A stretch of 64,000 nucleotides of DNA, taken from NCBI GenBank assembly GCA_014238285.1, contig JABABK010000001.1:1-64000 (forward strand), read 5' to 3'. The notes beneath the pieces are model-generated. The model made no database searches. It was not told the DNA's origin and saw only the letters and a list, made by a program, of their open reading frames with translations. Positions 42,564-51,929 of this stretch are shown here, piece after piece. The translations under genes were made by a program, and so were the position numbers. The DNA comes from Hellea sp. (GTDB lineage Bacteria; Pseudomonadota; Alphaproteobacteria; Caulobacterales; Maricaulaceae). The stretch's first letter is position 1. Each line of letters opens with the position of its first letter.

Positions 42564-43140
42564 AAACAGCCTTAAGAGCTTGTGGCAAAAACTACCGTCT
42601 GAAAGGACTGTATTTACCAATGCTCAAATGCAGGCGCGCGCGCGTAAATTTCAAGCAAAACATAAACGTCGAGATGTTACCGAATACGCCGGCTATGCCG
42701 CTCTATTTGTCTTAGTTGGTTACATGTTAACGGTGCGCGCGGCTTGGCAAGATTGGGTAGCTTCGGGACTGGTTATTGTCGGTTCTGTTATAGCGATGTG
42801 GAATTACAACCGAATTGCTAGAGCAAAGCCTATGCCGTCCGGAACGGCCGGGGACAGTTTGCTCGGCTCTATGCGCCGTGAGTTGACACGTCAAAGAGAC
42901 GCTGCTTCCACCGCGTGGCGTTGGTATATTCTGCCTCTTACGCCGTGTGTGATATTCATCGCTGGCTACCGATGGGTTGAAGAAGGGGCTACTCTAACAG
43001 AGCTTACGGATATGCGTATTTACATCCTAATGATGACGGCGTTTTGTGTTACGTTTTTTGGCGCTTGTGTCTTATGGCAGTTTCTGTGTGCGGCGCGTTA
43101 TCAACGTCAATTGGATGATCTGGCGCGGTATAGCCAATAG
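42550..43140 (+). CDS. Membrane protein coupled to the ECF sigma factor, candidate anti-sigma factor
   Basis: 196 residues. The cytoplasmic N-terminus (about 1-45: LKSLWQKLPSERTVFTNAQM) is followed by two hydrophobic segments (AGYAALFVLVGYMLTV; WVASGLVIVGSVIAMW) and two more near the C-terminus (ILPLTPCVIFIAGYRW; IYILMMTAFCVTFFGACVLW). It overlaps the sigma gene by 14 bp. No zinc-anti-sigma HxxxCxxC motif is visible, so the anti-sigma role rests on context. Confidence 0.65.
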   Translation: MSVNENSLKSLWQKLPSERTVFTNAQMQARARKFQAKHKRRDVTEYAGYAALFVLVGYMLTVRAAWQDWVASGLVIVGSVIAMWNYNRIARAKPMPSGTAGDSLLGSMRRELTRQRDAASTAWRWYILPLTPCVIFIAGYRWVEEGATLTELTDMRIYILMMTAFCVTFFGACVLWQFLCAARYQRQLDDLARYSQ

Positions 43141-43166
43141 CTAGATATAATCTCGTCCGCGTCAGT

Positions 43167-43203
43167 CTTAGCCCGCCCCTAAGGTGGTAAGGGGCAGGCT
43201 AAG
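43167..43203. terminator. Hairpin between convergent genes
   Basis: cttagcccgcccct and aggggcaggctaag pair (one bulge) around a short loop. It lies between the convergent ends 43140 and 43213 and could terminate both. No strong T-run, so Rho-independent termination would be weak. Confidence 0.45.
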
Positions 43204-43212
43204 GTCTTAAGC

Positions 43213-43590
43213 CTAATAAGGCGTGCTGCGCAGTGCGCCGTCAGCCCAATAGGTTTTACCTGTGGCTTGGTCGACAAAGTAATATTTGCCTTCTAGTTCA
43301 TCATAAATCAGGGGCTGACCATCTGCCGCCTGCCTGAAGTCTGTGGGTTCTCCCATGTCTTTATCTTTTTCATGGCCTGAATAAGCCCCGCCGGCCGCGC
43401 CAATAACGCCGCCAATGATCGCGCCTGTTTTAGCATCGCCGTCGCCAACATTATTGCCGACAATGGCGCCGATGGCAGCCCCTGCCGCGCCGCCTATGGC
43501 TGCGTTTTTCTCCGTGTTACCCGTTGTGGTACAGGCGGTTAATGTTAGGCTCAAAATTGTTGCGCCCGTTATCAAAATAAATGTCTTCAT
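43213..43590 (-). CDS. Glycine-zipper lipoprotein (17 kDa surface-antigen-like)
   Basis: 125 residues from ATG 43590 (GGAGAG upstream). Lipobox SLTLTAC (Cys about 20). The glycine-zipper region AAIGGAAGAAIGAIVGNNVG, then AIIGGVIGAAGGAYSG, matches the Rickettsia 17 kDa surface-antigen family and SlyB-like OM lipoproteins. The C-terminus is soluble (YYFVDQATGKTYWADGALRS). Outer-membrane lipoprotein with a structural envelope role by family. Confidence 0.85.
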   Translation of the reverse strand: MKTFILITGATILSLTLTACTTTGNTEKNAAIGGAAGAAIGAIVGNNVGDGDAKTGAIIGGVIGAAGGAYSGHEKDKDMGEPTDFRQAADGQPLIYDELEGKYYFVDQATGKTYWADGALRSTPY

Positions 43591-43766
43591 AAAGCTCTCC
43601 TTTATCAAAGGCGCGCCTTGATGACCCGCCTCTAGAGCGTCAGCAGACGCGCAGAATGTGGCGGCTTTGGGGCAGAGAAATGAAATCTTCTTAATCTGAA
43701 GGACATGTAGATTAAGAGTTCAAGGGCTGGTGAAGTGGCTTTTATTGGCATATAAAATAAATCCTC

Positions 43767-44312
43767 ATGCCAGATAATTCTACACTGATAAATCAAACCA
43801 AAAAATGGCTATCGACGGTTATCATCGAGCATACACTCTGTCCTTTTGCGAAGCGGGAATATGACAATGATCGCATTCATTATGCGGTGATCGAAACGGC
43901 AAATTTACATGATCAATTAGAGCAGGTCCTGCTTGAGTGTGATGCGCTGGGCAGGGATGCTAAAAGAGAAACGAGCTTGCTTATATTTCCGGTAGGTCTG
44001 TCTGATTTTGAAGATTATCTAGATATGCTGGAGCTGGCCAACGCGCTGCTCAAAGACCAAGGATATGAGGGCGTTTATCAGTTAGCGAGTTTTCACCCTA
44101 ACTACTGCTTCGCCAGTTCGAGCCTTGATGATCCGAGCAATTACACCAATCGGTCGCCTTATCCTATGCTGCATATCTTACGAGAAGCCAGCCTTGAGAC
44201 CGCAATAGAAAATTTCCCCGGTACAGACAAAATCCCTGAGCGTAACATCCAACTGACCCAGGGTTTGGGCCTTAAGGTCATGAAAGAATTATTGGCGGGT
44301 TGTTATAAATAA
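43767..44312 (+). CDS. DUF1415 family protein
   Basis: 181 residues. Full-length match in style to DUF1415: TKKWLSTVIIEHTLCPFAKR near the start, TSLLIFPVGLSDFEDYLDML, YQLASFHPNYCFAS and the pattern NRSPYPMLHILREASLETAI. The paired conserved Cys (LCPFAK) and His (SFHPNYCF) suggest a metal or redox centre, but the function of the family is unknown. Cytoplasmic. Confidence 0.8.
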   Translation: MPDNSTLINQTKKWLSTVIIEHTLCPFAKREYDNDRIHYAVIETANLHDQLEQVLLECDALGRDAKRETSLLIFPVGLSDFEDYLDMLELANALLKDQGYEGVYQLASFHPNYCFASSSLDDPSNYTNRSPYPMLHILREASLETAIENFPGTDKIPERNIQLTQGLGLKVMKELLAGCYK

Positions 44313-44363
44313 TGGAGGTTATGGCCCTGATTAGGCGGAGTGGACTCACCCTCACAAATTACC

Positions 44364-44473
44364 CGCTCATCCCTGCGAAGACAGGGATTCAGCGTGAGAA
44401 TTTCATTTAATCTTTAAAACTTAAAGGCTGGATTAAAATACCAACTGGATCCCTGCCTGCGCAGGGATGAGCG
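44364..44473. repeat. Dispersed palindromic repeat, family B-like, copy 5 (divergent)
   Basis: cgctcatccctgcgaagaca ... cctgcgcagggatgagcg. It has the same inverted ends and length as family B but different stem sequence. Confidence 0.7.
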
Positions 44474-44487
44474 GAAATTTGATCCAA

Positions 44488-44835
44488 TCACTCATCCACA
44501 ACTGGCACAAATCCGCCATAGATCATGCGCTTGCCATCAAAAGGCATCTCGCCCAGTCCTTGCGCCTGGGCATCTTTCATGACTTTTTCATAGGCCGCAT
44601 CCCGGGTGGTTTTGTCGGGCCATTCGCACCAGGAAAACATCACGACTTCATCGTCCTTGCGCTGAACCGCGATGGGAAATGAGGTTATCTTCCCGTCTGG
44701 CACCTCGTCGCCCCAACATTCAACCACACGCAGCGCGCCGTGCTTTCTAAACAATTTGGCCGAGGCTAAGGCAAATTCAAGAAAGGCCTCTTTACTCGCG
44801 ATCGGTACGGCGTAAGTAAATCCTTCAACATACAT
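44488..44835 (-). CDS. DUF1428 family protein
   Basis: 115 residues from ATG 44835 (GAGGAG upstream). MYVEGFTYAVPIASKEAFLE, GALRVVECWGDEVPDGKITS, VMFSWCEWPDKTTRDAAYEK and KRMIYGGFVPVVDE are the family's conserved blocks. Dimeric alpha/beta-barrel (YciI/ABM-like) fold expected; function unknown. The in-frame start at 44907 is rejected because it lacks a ribosome site. Confidence 0.85.
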   Translation of the reverse strand: MYVEGFTYAVPIASKEAFLEFALASAKLFRKHGALRVVECWGDEVPDGKITSFPIAVQRKDDEVVMFSWCEWPDKTTRDAAYEKVMKDAQAQGLGEMPFDGKRMIYGGFVPVVDE

Positions 44836-44940
44836 AAGTCTCTCCTCTGGTGGTTTTATAATCTGATCCCGCGGGCTTATCAACCAGGCCTTCCACGAGT
44901 GTGGCATCAGATTTTCGGCACGGGGCCTCTATGTATCAAC

Positions 44941-45534
44941 CTACTCTGTAATCATCAGGATCCGCTCTGAGAACCAGCGCATAAAGGCATCATCCGATTG
45001 ATCTTTAAGCTCAAGGGCCGATTTATATATTGGCCCTAAAACCGCATTCCCCATAAGCGCCAATGAGATCAACAAGACCAGATATTTAGTGTCTTCAGGA
45101 TCAGCCTTACCTCTGAAATTTTCGCGCAGCGTATGAGCCATGGCTGCAAAACTCTGGAGTTGGCTACCGAGCGGCGCTTCTATATCGTTAAGGGCAAACC
45201 AGACGGCCATCTTTCCGCGGTCCGGGGCAAAGACTGTGCTCAGAACGTCACTTAGGGCTGATGCCATGTCGTCGTCTTGGGCCGTGCTCATAGCCGTTGA
45301 TATGGCCGTTTCGATTTGCCCGACGGTTCGTTCGCGCGCGCGCTTGGCCATGGCGGTTATCAATCCATCACGGGAGCGGAAATGATAAATGACATTGGGG
45401 TGGGCGACACCTGCCATGCGCGCAACTTCGCTGATACGCATCCCAGATGGTCCGTTAGCAAGCACATCAGCTTCTGCCGCGTCCAATATTGCTTCTCTGG
45501 CCAGCTCGGCGCTGGCATAGGTTTTTTTAGCCAT
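44941..45534 (-). CDS. TetR-family transcriptional regulator
   Basis: 197 residues from ATG 45534 (AGGA upstream). HTH: REAILDAAEADVLANGPSGM, RISEVARMAGVAHPNVIYHF. Divergent from the sterol-desaturase-like gene with TGTAAA/TTTACA inverted repeats between them (45544-45573), so it probably represses that gene and itself. Ligand unknown. Confidence 0.85.
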   Translation of the reverse strand: MAKKTYASAELAREAILDAAEADVLANGPSGMRISEVARMAGVAHPNVIYHFRSRDGLITAMAKRARERTVGQIETAISTAMSTAQDDDMASALSDVLSTVFAPDRGKMAVWFALNDIEAPLGSQLQSFAAMAHTLRENFRGKADPEDTKYLVLLISLALMGNAVLGPIYKSALELKDQSDDAFMRWFSERILMITE

Positions 45535-45543
45535 TGACAATCC

Positions 45544-45573
45544 TGTAAACAGGTTTATTTACAAACATGTAAA
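45544..45573. promoter_or_regulatory. Interleaved inverted repeats, probable TetR operator
   Basis: TGTAAA 45544, TTTACA 45558 and TGTAAA 45568 form two overlapping inverted pairs (6-8-6 and 6-4-6). It begins 10 bp from the TetR start and lies 57 bp or more ahead of the desaturase start. Confidence 0.55.
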
Positions 45574-45629
45574 CACATTGATAATTGATATTATCATGAA
45601 TTCAACAGTTAACTGAGATAAACGAGCTT

Positions 45630-46544
45630 ATGAGCGTCCATGCTATTTTAATTTATTTTATACCGTTCTTTCTCGTCATGGTGGCGATCGAATTATGGGC
45701 AGGTAAGCGTGAAGGCAAAAAGCTTTACGGGCCGAGCGAGAGCTTTGCCTCAATTTTCATTGGCTTTGTCCAGCAGCTCACACGCTTTATTCCTTTTAGC
45801 CTGGTTGGCTTGTTCTGGTGGTGGATTTATGACAATCACCGTATCTTTACCCTTGAGGCTGGCTCGTGGTGGTACTGGCCGTTATTATTTGTCAGTCTTG
45901 AGTTCTTTTATTATTGGTTTCATCGCCTGTCCCATGAGATTCGCTGGCTCTGGGCGACTCATGCGGTTCACCACTCGATTGAAGAAATGAACGTGCTCGC
46001 GGCTTACCGCTTTGGCTGGACCAATCGCATATCGCTGGGCAGCCTTGTTTATGCGCCCATGATGTTTATGGGATTTCATCCCGGCGCTGTGGTCGTAATG
46101 CTGGGGATTAATCTGATGTATCAATCCTGGCTGCATACGACATTGATCCCCAAAATTCCGTTGATGGAAGGCATACTGAACACGCCATCGGCGCACAGGG
46201 TGCACCACGCTAAAAATGCTGATTATCTTGATCGGAATCACGGCGGTGTCTTGATGATATTTGACCGCCTGTTTGGCACTTATGTGGCGGAGCGAGAGGA
46301 TGAACCTGTCGATTATGGTCTGGTCACGCCTGTGGGCAGTCATAATCCGGTCAAGATCGCTTTTCACGAATGGGTCAATATTTATAAGGATTTGAAAGCC
46401 TATCCGATGCGCTATTGGCTGGGGCTGTGTTTTGGCCCGCCGGGCTGGAAACCAAATGGTGAAGGTATGACCAGCAAGCAAATGCGCCGCGCTTACCGGG
46501 AGGCTGACGTGATAGCGTCGCCGGTTCCTGTGCCGGCCGAATAG
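45630..46544 (+). CDS. Sterol desaturase / fatty acid hydroxylase family membrane protein
   Basis: 304 residues with several transmembrane helices and the diiron His clusters of the family: [25 protein letters not shown] and [20 protein letters not shown]. These integral enzymes hydroxylate or desaturate lipids or sterol-like substrates with O2. Substrate unknown. The gene end overlaps the convergent histidine kinase by about 52 bp. Control by the divergent TetR is likely. Confidence 0.88.
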   Translation: MSVHAILIYFIPFFLVMVAIELWAGKREGKKLYGPSESFASIFIGFVQQLTRFIPFSLVGLFWWWIYDNHRIFTLEAGSWWYWPLLFVSLEFFYYWFHRLSHEIRWLWATHAVHHSIEEMNVLAAYRFGWTNRISLGSLVYAPMMFMGFHPGAVVVMLGINLMYQSWLHTTLIPKIPLMEGILNTPSAHRVHHAKNADYLDRNHGGVLMIFDRLFGTYVAEREDEPVDYGLVTPVGSHNPVKIAFHEWVNIYKDLKAYPMRYWLGLCFGPPGWKPNGEGMTSKQMRRAYREADVIASPVPVPAE

Positions 46545-48382
46545 CTGGTTTGAGGTATTCTGGAACTGCTAATCAGGCCTGATAATTCGTCAGGAGAGGT
46601 GACGATGATCTGAGCGCGCGATGATGTCGTGTTGGGACTCGTGCCGTTTCGCGGCAGTAAATAAATCATTTGAATTTTAGATTTTTCTGCTTCAATCAGA
46701 TTGATAATCTGTGATAACTCCGAGCTTTGCAAAGTACCGTCAATTAAAATAATCGGCAGGTTTAGCTTGCTAGGTCCGGATTGTCTGACCCATTGCTGTA
46801 TTGTGTGTAGCTTGGTTGAATGAAATACACGAAGGCCTTTTGAGCGCAAAAGAGGCCCGTAACTTTCTACCAGTTTCGTCGTTGCCGTCACGATTAATAT
46901 TTGGCGCCGGCTTTGGTCGACCAGTGCATGAACATTACTGGCGGCTATATTGGACGGCGGAACTTTTAGATTAGCTGGCGGCCCGTCCGAGCTTGCCGGA
47001 ATGGTGTTTGTAATATTTGCACTCTCGGCTAGGGGCAGTGTCAATTCAAACCAGAAGGTTGATCCTAAATGCTCTTCTGATGTGACCCCGATATTACCGC
47101 CCATAAGTTCGAGCAACTTTTGCGAGATGGACAGGCCAAGACCTGTGCCGCCATATTTCTGGGTTGTGCCCGATTCAGCCTGAGTAAAGCGTTCAAAAAT
47201 ACTTTTAAGTTTATGCTCCGGGATGCCAATACCCGTATCCTGAATTTCAACGCGTATGGTCGAAAAATGGTCATTTGACTTGATCGACGTCTTGATGTCG
47301 ACACGGCCATTTTCGGTAAATTTCACTGCATTGGCGATAAGATTGACGATCACTTGCCGGATTCGGCCTGCATCCCCGATGAATTTTTGCGGTGCATTGG
47401 GAGCATAGTTAAAATGAATCGCGACGTTTTTATCGGCGGCGTTAATGGTCATGAGTGAACGAATTTCGTGTATCAAACTATACAGATTAAAGGTTTCGGC
47501 TTTGAGCTCCACATAGCCGGCATCCAATCGGGAATAATCAAGTATATCATTAATGATCGACATCAGGGCCGTGCCGGATTGGTGAATAGCTTTCATGTAA
47601 ATCACTTGGTCTTGATCAAGGTCTGTTGTGCGCAGCATAACCTCGGATAGACCAATAATGCCGTTCATAGGCGTCCGAATTTCGTGAGACGTATTGGCGA
47701 GAAAGTTAGACTTGCTTACATGAGCCGCGTCGGCGCGCTGAATATAAGTACGATTGGACACATCAAAAATAGCCAGCGCTGAGCAGGCAAATAACAGAGT
47801 GGCGACAAGGACGACAGCCATATTAAATTCGGGGCTTGAACTTGATACAAAGTTTGGAAATTCGACGCCCAAATACTGCACGGCAAGCCATTGCAGCAAT
47901 AAAAGGCCCGTTAAAGACAGAGCCATAACATGACTATTCCGCCCGCCATAAAGACAATAGCTCATCACGATCGGGATAAAAATTGCTGTGCTTGCGACAG
48001 ATGCCGGAAATCCGCCCGTGACAATTATGGCGGCAATAACCGCTATAACTGCAATGCCAAGGACAATAGCCCTTGCGAGTTTTAAGCGTTTATGAATGAC
48101 AAGCCGCAAGCAAAACGTAAATATGAGAGCAACAGCTAAAAACACCGGCGTAAAGACAAGCTTTGCCTGTGGTTCCAAAAGCCCAGATTGCTCAAACGCA
48201 AACAGGATCAGCAGCATAAAAATGATCGTATTGGCCGCAAGGGTGATGAGCATCAAATTTGAGGCTCTAAACTGTAGCTCCGGCTCGTTCTCGTAAGCGG
48301 ATAAAAGGCGGTCATGCAGATTTGTAAAGCGCAATTTTCCGTTGCGCCTGATATTATTAAAAAAATCTGCCAGTGTTATCAT
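46493..48382 (-). CDS. Membrane sensor histidine kinase with degenerate receiver-like end
   Basis: 629 residues. Residues about 40-205 contain five or six hydrophobic segments with no obvious extracellular sensor. HisKA has the His in [12 protein letters not shown]. HATPase_c: N box [14 protein letters not shown]1 [11 protein letters not shown]2 [10 protein letters not shown]. The C-terminal 130 residues look like a receiver fold ([25 protein letters not shown]) but lack the acidic pair and the conserved Lys. Paralogous in layout to the kinase at 7485-9887. No adjacent response regulator. The 3' end overlaps the convergent desaturase gene. Confidence 0.88.
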   Translation of the reverse strand: MITLADFFNNIRRNGKLRFTNLHDRLLSAYENEPELQFRASNLMLITLAANTIIFMLLILFAFEQSGLLEPQAKLVFTPVFLAVALIFTFCLRLVIHKRLKLARAIVLGIAVIAVIAAIIVTGGFPASVASTAIFIPIVMSYCLYGGRNSHVMALSLTGLLLLQWLAVQYLGVEFPNFVSSSSPEFNMAVVLVATLLFACSALAIFDVSNRTYIQRADAAHVSKSNFLANTSHEIRTPMNGIIGLSEVMLRTTDLDQDQVIYMKAIHQSGTALMSIINDILDYSRLDAGYVELKAETFNLYSLIHEIRSLMTINAADKNVAIHFNYAPNAPQKFIGDAGRIRQVIVNLIANAVKFTENGRVDIKTSIKSNDHFSTIRVEIQDTGIGIPEHKLKSIFERFTQAESGTTQKYGGTGLGLSISQKLLELMGGNIGVTSEEHLGSTFWFELTLPLAESANITNTIPASSDGPPANLKVPPSNIAASNVHALVDQSRRQILIVTATTKLVESYGPLLRSKGLRVFHSTKLHTIQQWVRQSGPSKLNLPIILIDGTLQSSELSQIINLIEAEKSKIQMIYLLPRNGTSPNTTSSRAQIIVTSPDELSGLISSSRIPQTSYSAGTGTGDAITSASR

Positions 48383-48481
48383 GGCCTAATTCCCATTCCC
48401 AACTGCGGAAATAAGGCAAAATCCTTATGGGGGCGTCAATATATGTAGTTTGCATTTCGTTAACGAATAGGATGGGCCCAT

Positions 48482-48511
48482 AAAAAAACGCACCCATTGG
48501 GTGCGCTTTAA
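48482..48511 (-). terminator. Rho-independent terminator of the TonB-like gene
   Basis: On the minus strand gcgcaccc and gggtgcg pair around AAT, followed by seven T. It lies about 22 bp after the stop at 48533. Confidence 0.85.
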
Positions 48512-48532
48512 TCTCGAATATTAAGCTAAATT

Positions 48533-51445
48533 TTATTCTACGTTGAAAGAAATCCGGGTTGTGCGGCCCTCTTCAGCAACCGCGACGCCGTTCACCGTAC
48601 GGGGTTCAAAACGCTGTTGTTCAACCGCGCGAATAGCTGCTTTTTCAAATAAGCGGTCATATTTTTCGACGGTATCAAACTTAATGGCCGTTACTTTCGT
48701 ATTCGTGACCGAACCTTCAGCATCAACATCATAGCTTACGAATACTTTGGCGTTAATTGAGTTTCTGTCTCGTAAAGCACGGCTCGGATATTCTGGTTTT
48801 GCGCCGCGCGTGACTTTGGCCGGAACAATGACATCTTCAACGACAGGGGCCACAATCTCTTCCGGTAAATCCGTTAAGGCGGCAACTTTAACATCTTCTG
48901 TCTCTAGAACATCCTCAGTCTCTATTTCAGTTGGCGGAACGATCAAATCATCAACTGAATCAACAGGTTCGGATATAGCGCTTGTCATTTCTTCAGTTGC
49001 AACAGCAAGATCAGCCGAAGCTTCAATGGGAGTCTCGAAGAAATAAACATCGCCAGAATTGTCCGCGACTTTGATTTCCTCAAGCGGTTCGTCAACTTTA
49101 ATGGCTTCAAGTAAAGCTTGCGCGTCTTTACGATCGTCAATCGAACGCTTTAGCGAGGTTAATAGCTCTGGTGTAATATTATTGTTAACGGGCAGATCAA
49201 AAATCGTCTTAAATTCCTTGATCGCCGTTTGCGTCGCAACAGATTGTAGACCGTCAAGTTCGCCGCGATAATAGCCCATGGTTGTCAAATCTTCTTGGAC
49301 CTGACGTGTGACAACAGGATAGTTTGTTCCGCGAACTTTTCTAGCCGTTCGTATTGGTGTTGCGGTTTTGGGTTTAACTTTGATGGCAGCGGCCTTCTTC
49401 GGCGTTTTCTTTGGTTTTACAACTTCTTCAACATCGGCTTTTTCGACCGGCGTTTCTGGTTCTACCACTTCCATGACGACAGGCTGGATAGCAGGCGCTG
49501 CAAGCAGAGCGTTGAACTCGCTCACGAGGGCCGCTGTTTGGGTATATTCGGCCGTTGTGCTTGTACTGGTTTTGGAAATAACAGGATTACTAATGTTTTC
49601 GCTTTTGACCATTTGAGGCGCTGGCTTAACGTTAGTTTTGGCCTGTTTCGGTGCTTCGGCTTTATTCGCTATGGCATAGGAAGAGCCAATGAGCGTGACG
49701 GCCCCTAGAGCGGCGCCAATCATGAGCCAGCTATTAAGTCGGCCTCTTGGTGAAGTAGAATCTTGAGTTGGTTTGGGTATAACAAGCTCAGATTTTATGG
49801 TGGGGGTCTTTGTTGCCGAGGTCGCCGGCGGCTTTGTTTTCACGTTCTGGGTCTTTGGCTTGAGCGTAGGGTTTGTGACAGGCGTATCTGTCGGTTTTTC
49901 ACTGGATTTACCCCGTCCAAAAAGTTTCCCTAAGAAACCAGTGGTTTCTTCTTCAGCTTCGAATAGCTTGTTGGCTTTTGGCTCAGCCGAGCTGGCGGAT
50001 GGTTGCCCGCTTCCAAGTAAACGGATGTCGTCTGCATTGTCCAGGTCATCGACCCGGAGTAAAGCGTCTTTGCGCTTTTTAAGCTCTGCATCCGTTGAAG
50101 CGATTTTTTCAAGATTGCGGGCAAGTTCAGTTTTGCCGCTCTTAAGTTCTTGCTTTAAGCGTTCGTCATCTTTTTTGGCTGCGTTGACTTCGCTTTGTTC
50201 TGAATCGACAATTTTACGGGCCTTTGTAAAGGCGTCTTTGTAATTACCAATGGTGCGTTCATGGGTGGAGATTTTTTCCTTCAAAACTAAGCTTTGTTGT
50301 AGAAGGGCTTCTTTTTGGGTTTGAACGGTTTTGGTTTCGGACTTAACGGCTTCAAAGCCATTTAAATGCTCTAATTCCCGAAGTTTAGCCGCTTCTGTGT
50401 CCTTCTTGGCTTTCTGATAGACACTTTCAGCTTTCTCAAGCCGTTTCGCTAGCTTTTCATTGTCTTTATCGATGGTTTGAGCGGTATCATTGATTTTGGA
50501 GCGCTGCGCCGTGTATTTGTCGACGTCACTTTGTTCAGAATCAAGAACGGTCTTACTATCAGCGGCAAGTTTGCGGGCTTCACCTAATGACTTATCAAGA
50601 CGCACAAGTTTCTTATCTGTGTCTGCAAGGCTGGTTTCTGTACTTAAAACCCGGCTTTTTACGTCAGCCAGCTGTTCTTGAAGAGACGATTTCTCAGCTT
50701 TAATTTTATCAATCTCGCTCTTGATGTTTTTACGAGCAGCGGTCCGTTCTTTGCGGACCCGTTCAGCATGGGCCTTGACGCGAGCTTCTTCGGCCAGCCG
50801 AGCCTCTTCTTTGCGGCGCTCTTCTTCGATGCGGCGTCCTTTATCAAGGCGTCTTTGCTCATCGAGGCGTAATTTTTCAGCTTCTTCAAAAGCTTTGGCC
50901 GCCTGCTCCATTTCGGCAATGCGCTCAGCTTCGGCCTTTAAGGCTTCATCGGCTTTGCGGGCGGCTTCGAGCGCTGCAGCTTGAGCAGCTTCGCGCGCTT
51001 TTGCGGCCGCTTCCATTTTATGTTTATAATTAGCGGCAGCCTTTTCAGCTTCTTGGGCGCGCTTTTCGGTTTCCTCTAACGCAACTAGGCCGGAGACAGG
51101 GACAGTGCCATTGGACTTTTTAGTTTTGGAAGAAGATTTTACGGCGGGGCTTTTGCCCCAGACAATTTCTGACTCAAAGCCAGATTCAAGATTTTTTAAA
51201 ACGATCTGATCGCCGGTTTTAAGTTTCTTGGCAAATTCAGCCGGGATTTCGACAATGCTGGAGTCTTTTTCGATTTTACATTCGAGCAATGTGCCCTTCT
51301 CGTCTTTGACCCAGCCAACAGGCGATAGCCATTCTTTGCCATTTCGGCATATTTTGACTAATAGTTGATCACTGTTGAGGACGCGGTTAATGCGAAGATT
51401 GGCCGTCCCTGTAACTTGTTCCATCTGTGATTTTTGTTGTCCCAT
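48533..51445 (-). CDS. Giant TonB-like protein with cytoplasmic coiled coil and peptidoglycan-binding-like domain
   Basis: 970 residues from ATG 51445. The N-terminus (1-95) is a small beta domain (NRVLNSDQLLVKICRNGKEW). Residues about 120-480 are long charged coiled coil (EEERRKEEARLAEEARVKAH). One transmembrane helix lies at about 573-595 (SWLMIGAALGAVTLIGSSYA). A Pro/Lys-rich spacer leads to a PG_binding_1-like domain about 706-766 (VTRQVQEDLTTMGYYRGELD), and a TonB C-terminal domain occupies about 878-970 (AKPEYPSRALRDRNSINAKV ... RFEPRTVNG). Usual TonB is 220-350 residues with the transmembrane helix at the N-terminus; here it is in the middle. Role: energy transduction or envelope anchoring. 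Confidence 0.8.
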   Translation of the reverse strand: MGQQKSQMEQVTGTANLRINRVLNSDQLLVKICRNGKEWLSPVGWVKDEKGTLLECKIEKDSSIVEIPAEFAKKLKTGDQIVLKNLESGFESEIVWGKSPAVKSSSKTKKSNGTVPVSGLVALEETEKRAQEAEKAAANYKHKMEAAAKAREAAQAAALEAARKADEALKAEAERIAEMEQAAKAFEEAEKLRLDEQRRLDKGRRIEEERRKEEARLAEEARVKAHAERVRKERTAARKNIKSEIDKIKAEKSSLQEQLADVKSRVLSTETSLADTDKKLVRLDKSLGEARKLAADSKTVLDSEQSDVDKYTAQRSKINDTAQTIDKDNEKLAKRLEKAESVYQKAKKDTEAAKLRELEHLNGFEAVKSETKTVQTQKEALLQQSLVLKEKISTHERTIGNYKDAFTKARKIVDSEQSEVNAAKKDDERLKQELKSGKTELARNLEKIASTDAELKKRKDALLRVDDLDNADDIRLLGSGQPSASSAEPKANKLFEAEEETTGFLGKLFGRGKSSEKPTDTPVTNPTLKPKTQNVKTKPPATSATKTPTIKSELVIPKPTQDSTSPRGRLNSWLMIGAALGAVTLIGSSYAIANKAEAPKQAKTNVKPAPQMVKSENISNPVISKTSTSTTAEYTQTAALVSEFNALLAAPAIQPVVMEVVEPETPVEKADVEEVVKPKKTPKKAAAIKVKPKTATPIRTARKVRGTNYPVVTRQVQEDLTTMGYYRGELDGLQSVATQTAIKEFKTIFDLPVNNNITPELLTSLKRSIDDRKDAQALLEAIKVDEPLEEIKVADNSGDVYFFETPIEASADLAVATEEMTSAISEPVDSVDDLIVPPTEIETEDVLETEDVKVAALTDLPEEIVAPVVEDVIVPAKVTRGAKPEYPSRALRDRNSINAKVFVSYDVDAEGSVTNTKVTAIKFDTVEKYDRLFEKAAIRAVEQQRFEPRTVNGVAVAEEGRTTRISFNVE

Positions 51446-51713
51446 TTTCACCACCGTCTTTATTAATTATTTGTTTACACTATGGCAAGGATTTGGGTCT
51501 GAAAAGCCGCTGCAACGCATAGGGGAAAATAACAAGCGAATTGCCTTGGGATGACTCACCAACTTATCCACAATTGGCCTGTGGATAACTTATTGTTGAG
51601 ACTTCAACGTGTTTGGGGGAGGGGTATTGGGTGTGGGCTTGCGTAAAAGCCAGTTCAGGCGGGCAAAACCCACCTGAAAATTAGTGTTTAGAGCCTTTGA
51701 GGCTCTAAAAAGC

Positions 51714-51929
51714 TTACTCAGCAGCGACGGCTAGGTTTACAGCTTTTGGGCCTTTTCCGCGTGGATCAGCTTCTGTTTCGAACGTAACTTTCATACCTTC
51801 GTCAAGTGCTGGACAGCCAGATGCTTCAACAGCAGAAATATGTACGAATACATCTTTTGCGCCATCATCAGGTGCGATAAAGCCGAAGCCTTTAGAGTGA
51901 TTGAAAAATTTTACGGTTCCAGTGGCCAT
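51714..51929 (-). CDS. cspA: Cold-shock protein (CspA family)
   Basis: 71 residues, a single cold-shock domain with both RNA-binding motifs, [11 protein letters not shown] (RNP1) and VFVHISAVE (RNP2). Binds single-stranded nucleic acid as RNA chaperone. AAAGGG precedes the start, and the 5' leader region contains a direct repeat (see 51942-51998). Which csp paralogue it is cannot be told from one window. Confidence 0.93.
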   Translation of the reverse strand: MATGTVKFFNHSKGFGFIAPDDGAKDVFVHISAVEASGCPALDEGMKVTFETEADPRGKGPKAVNLAVAAE

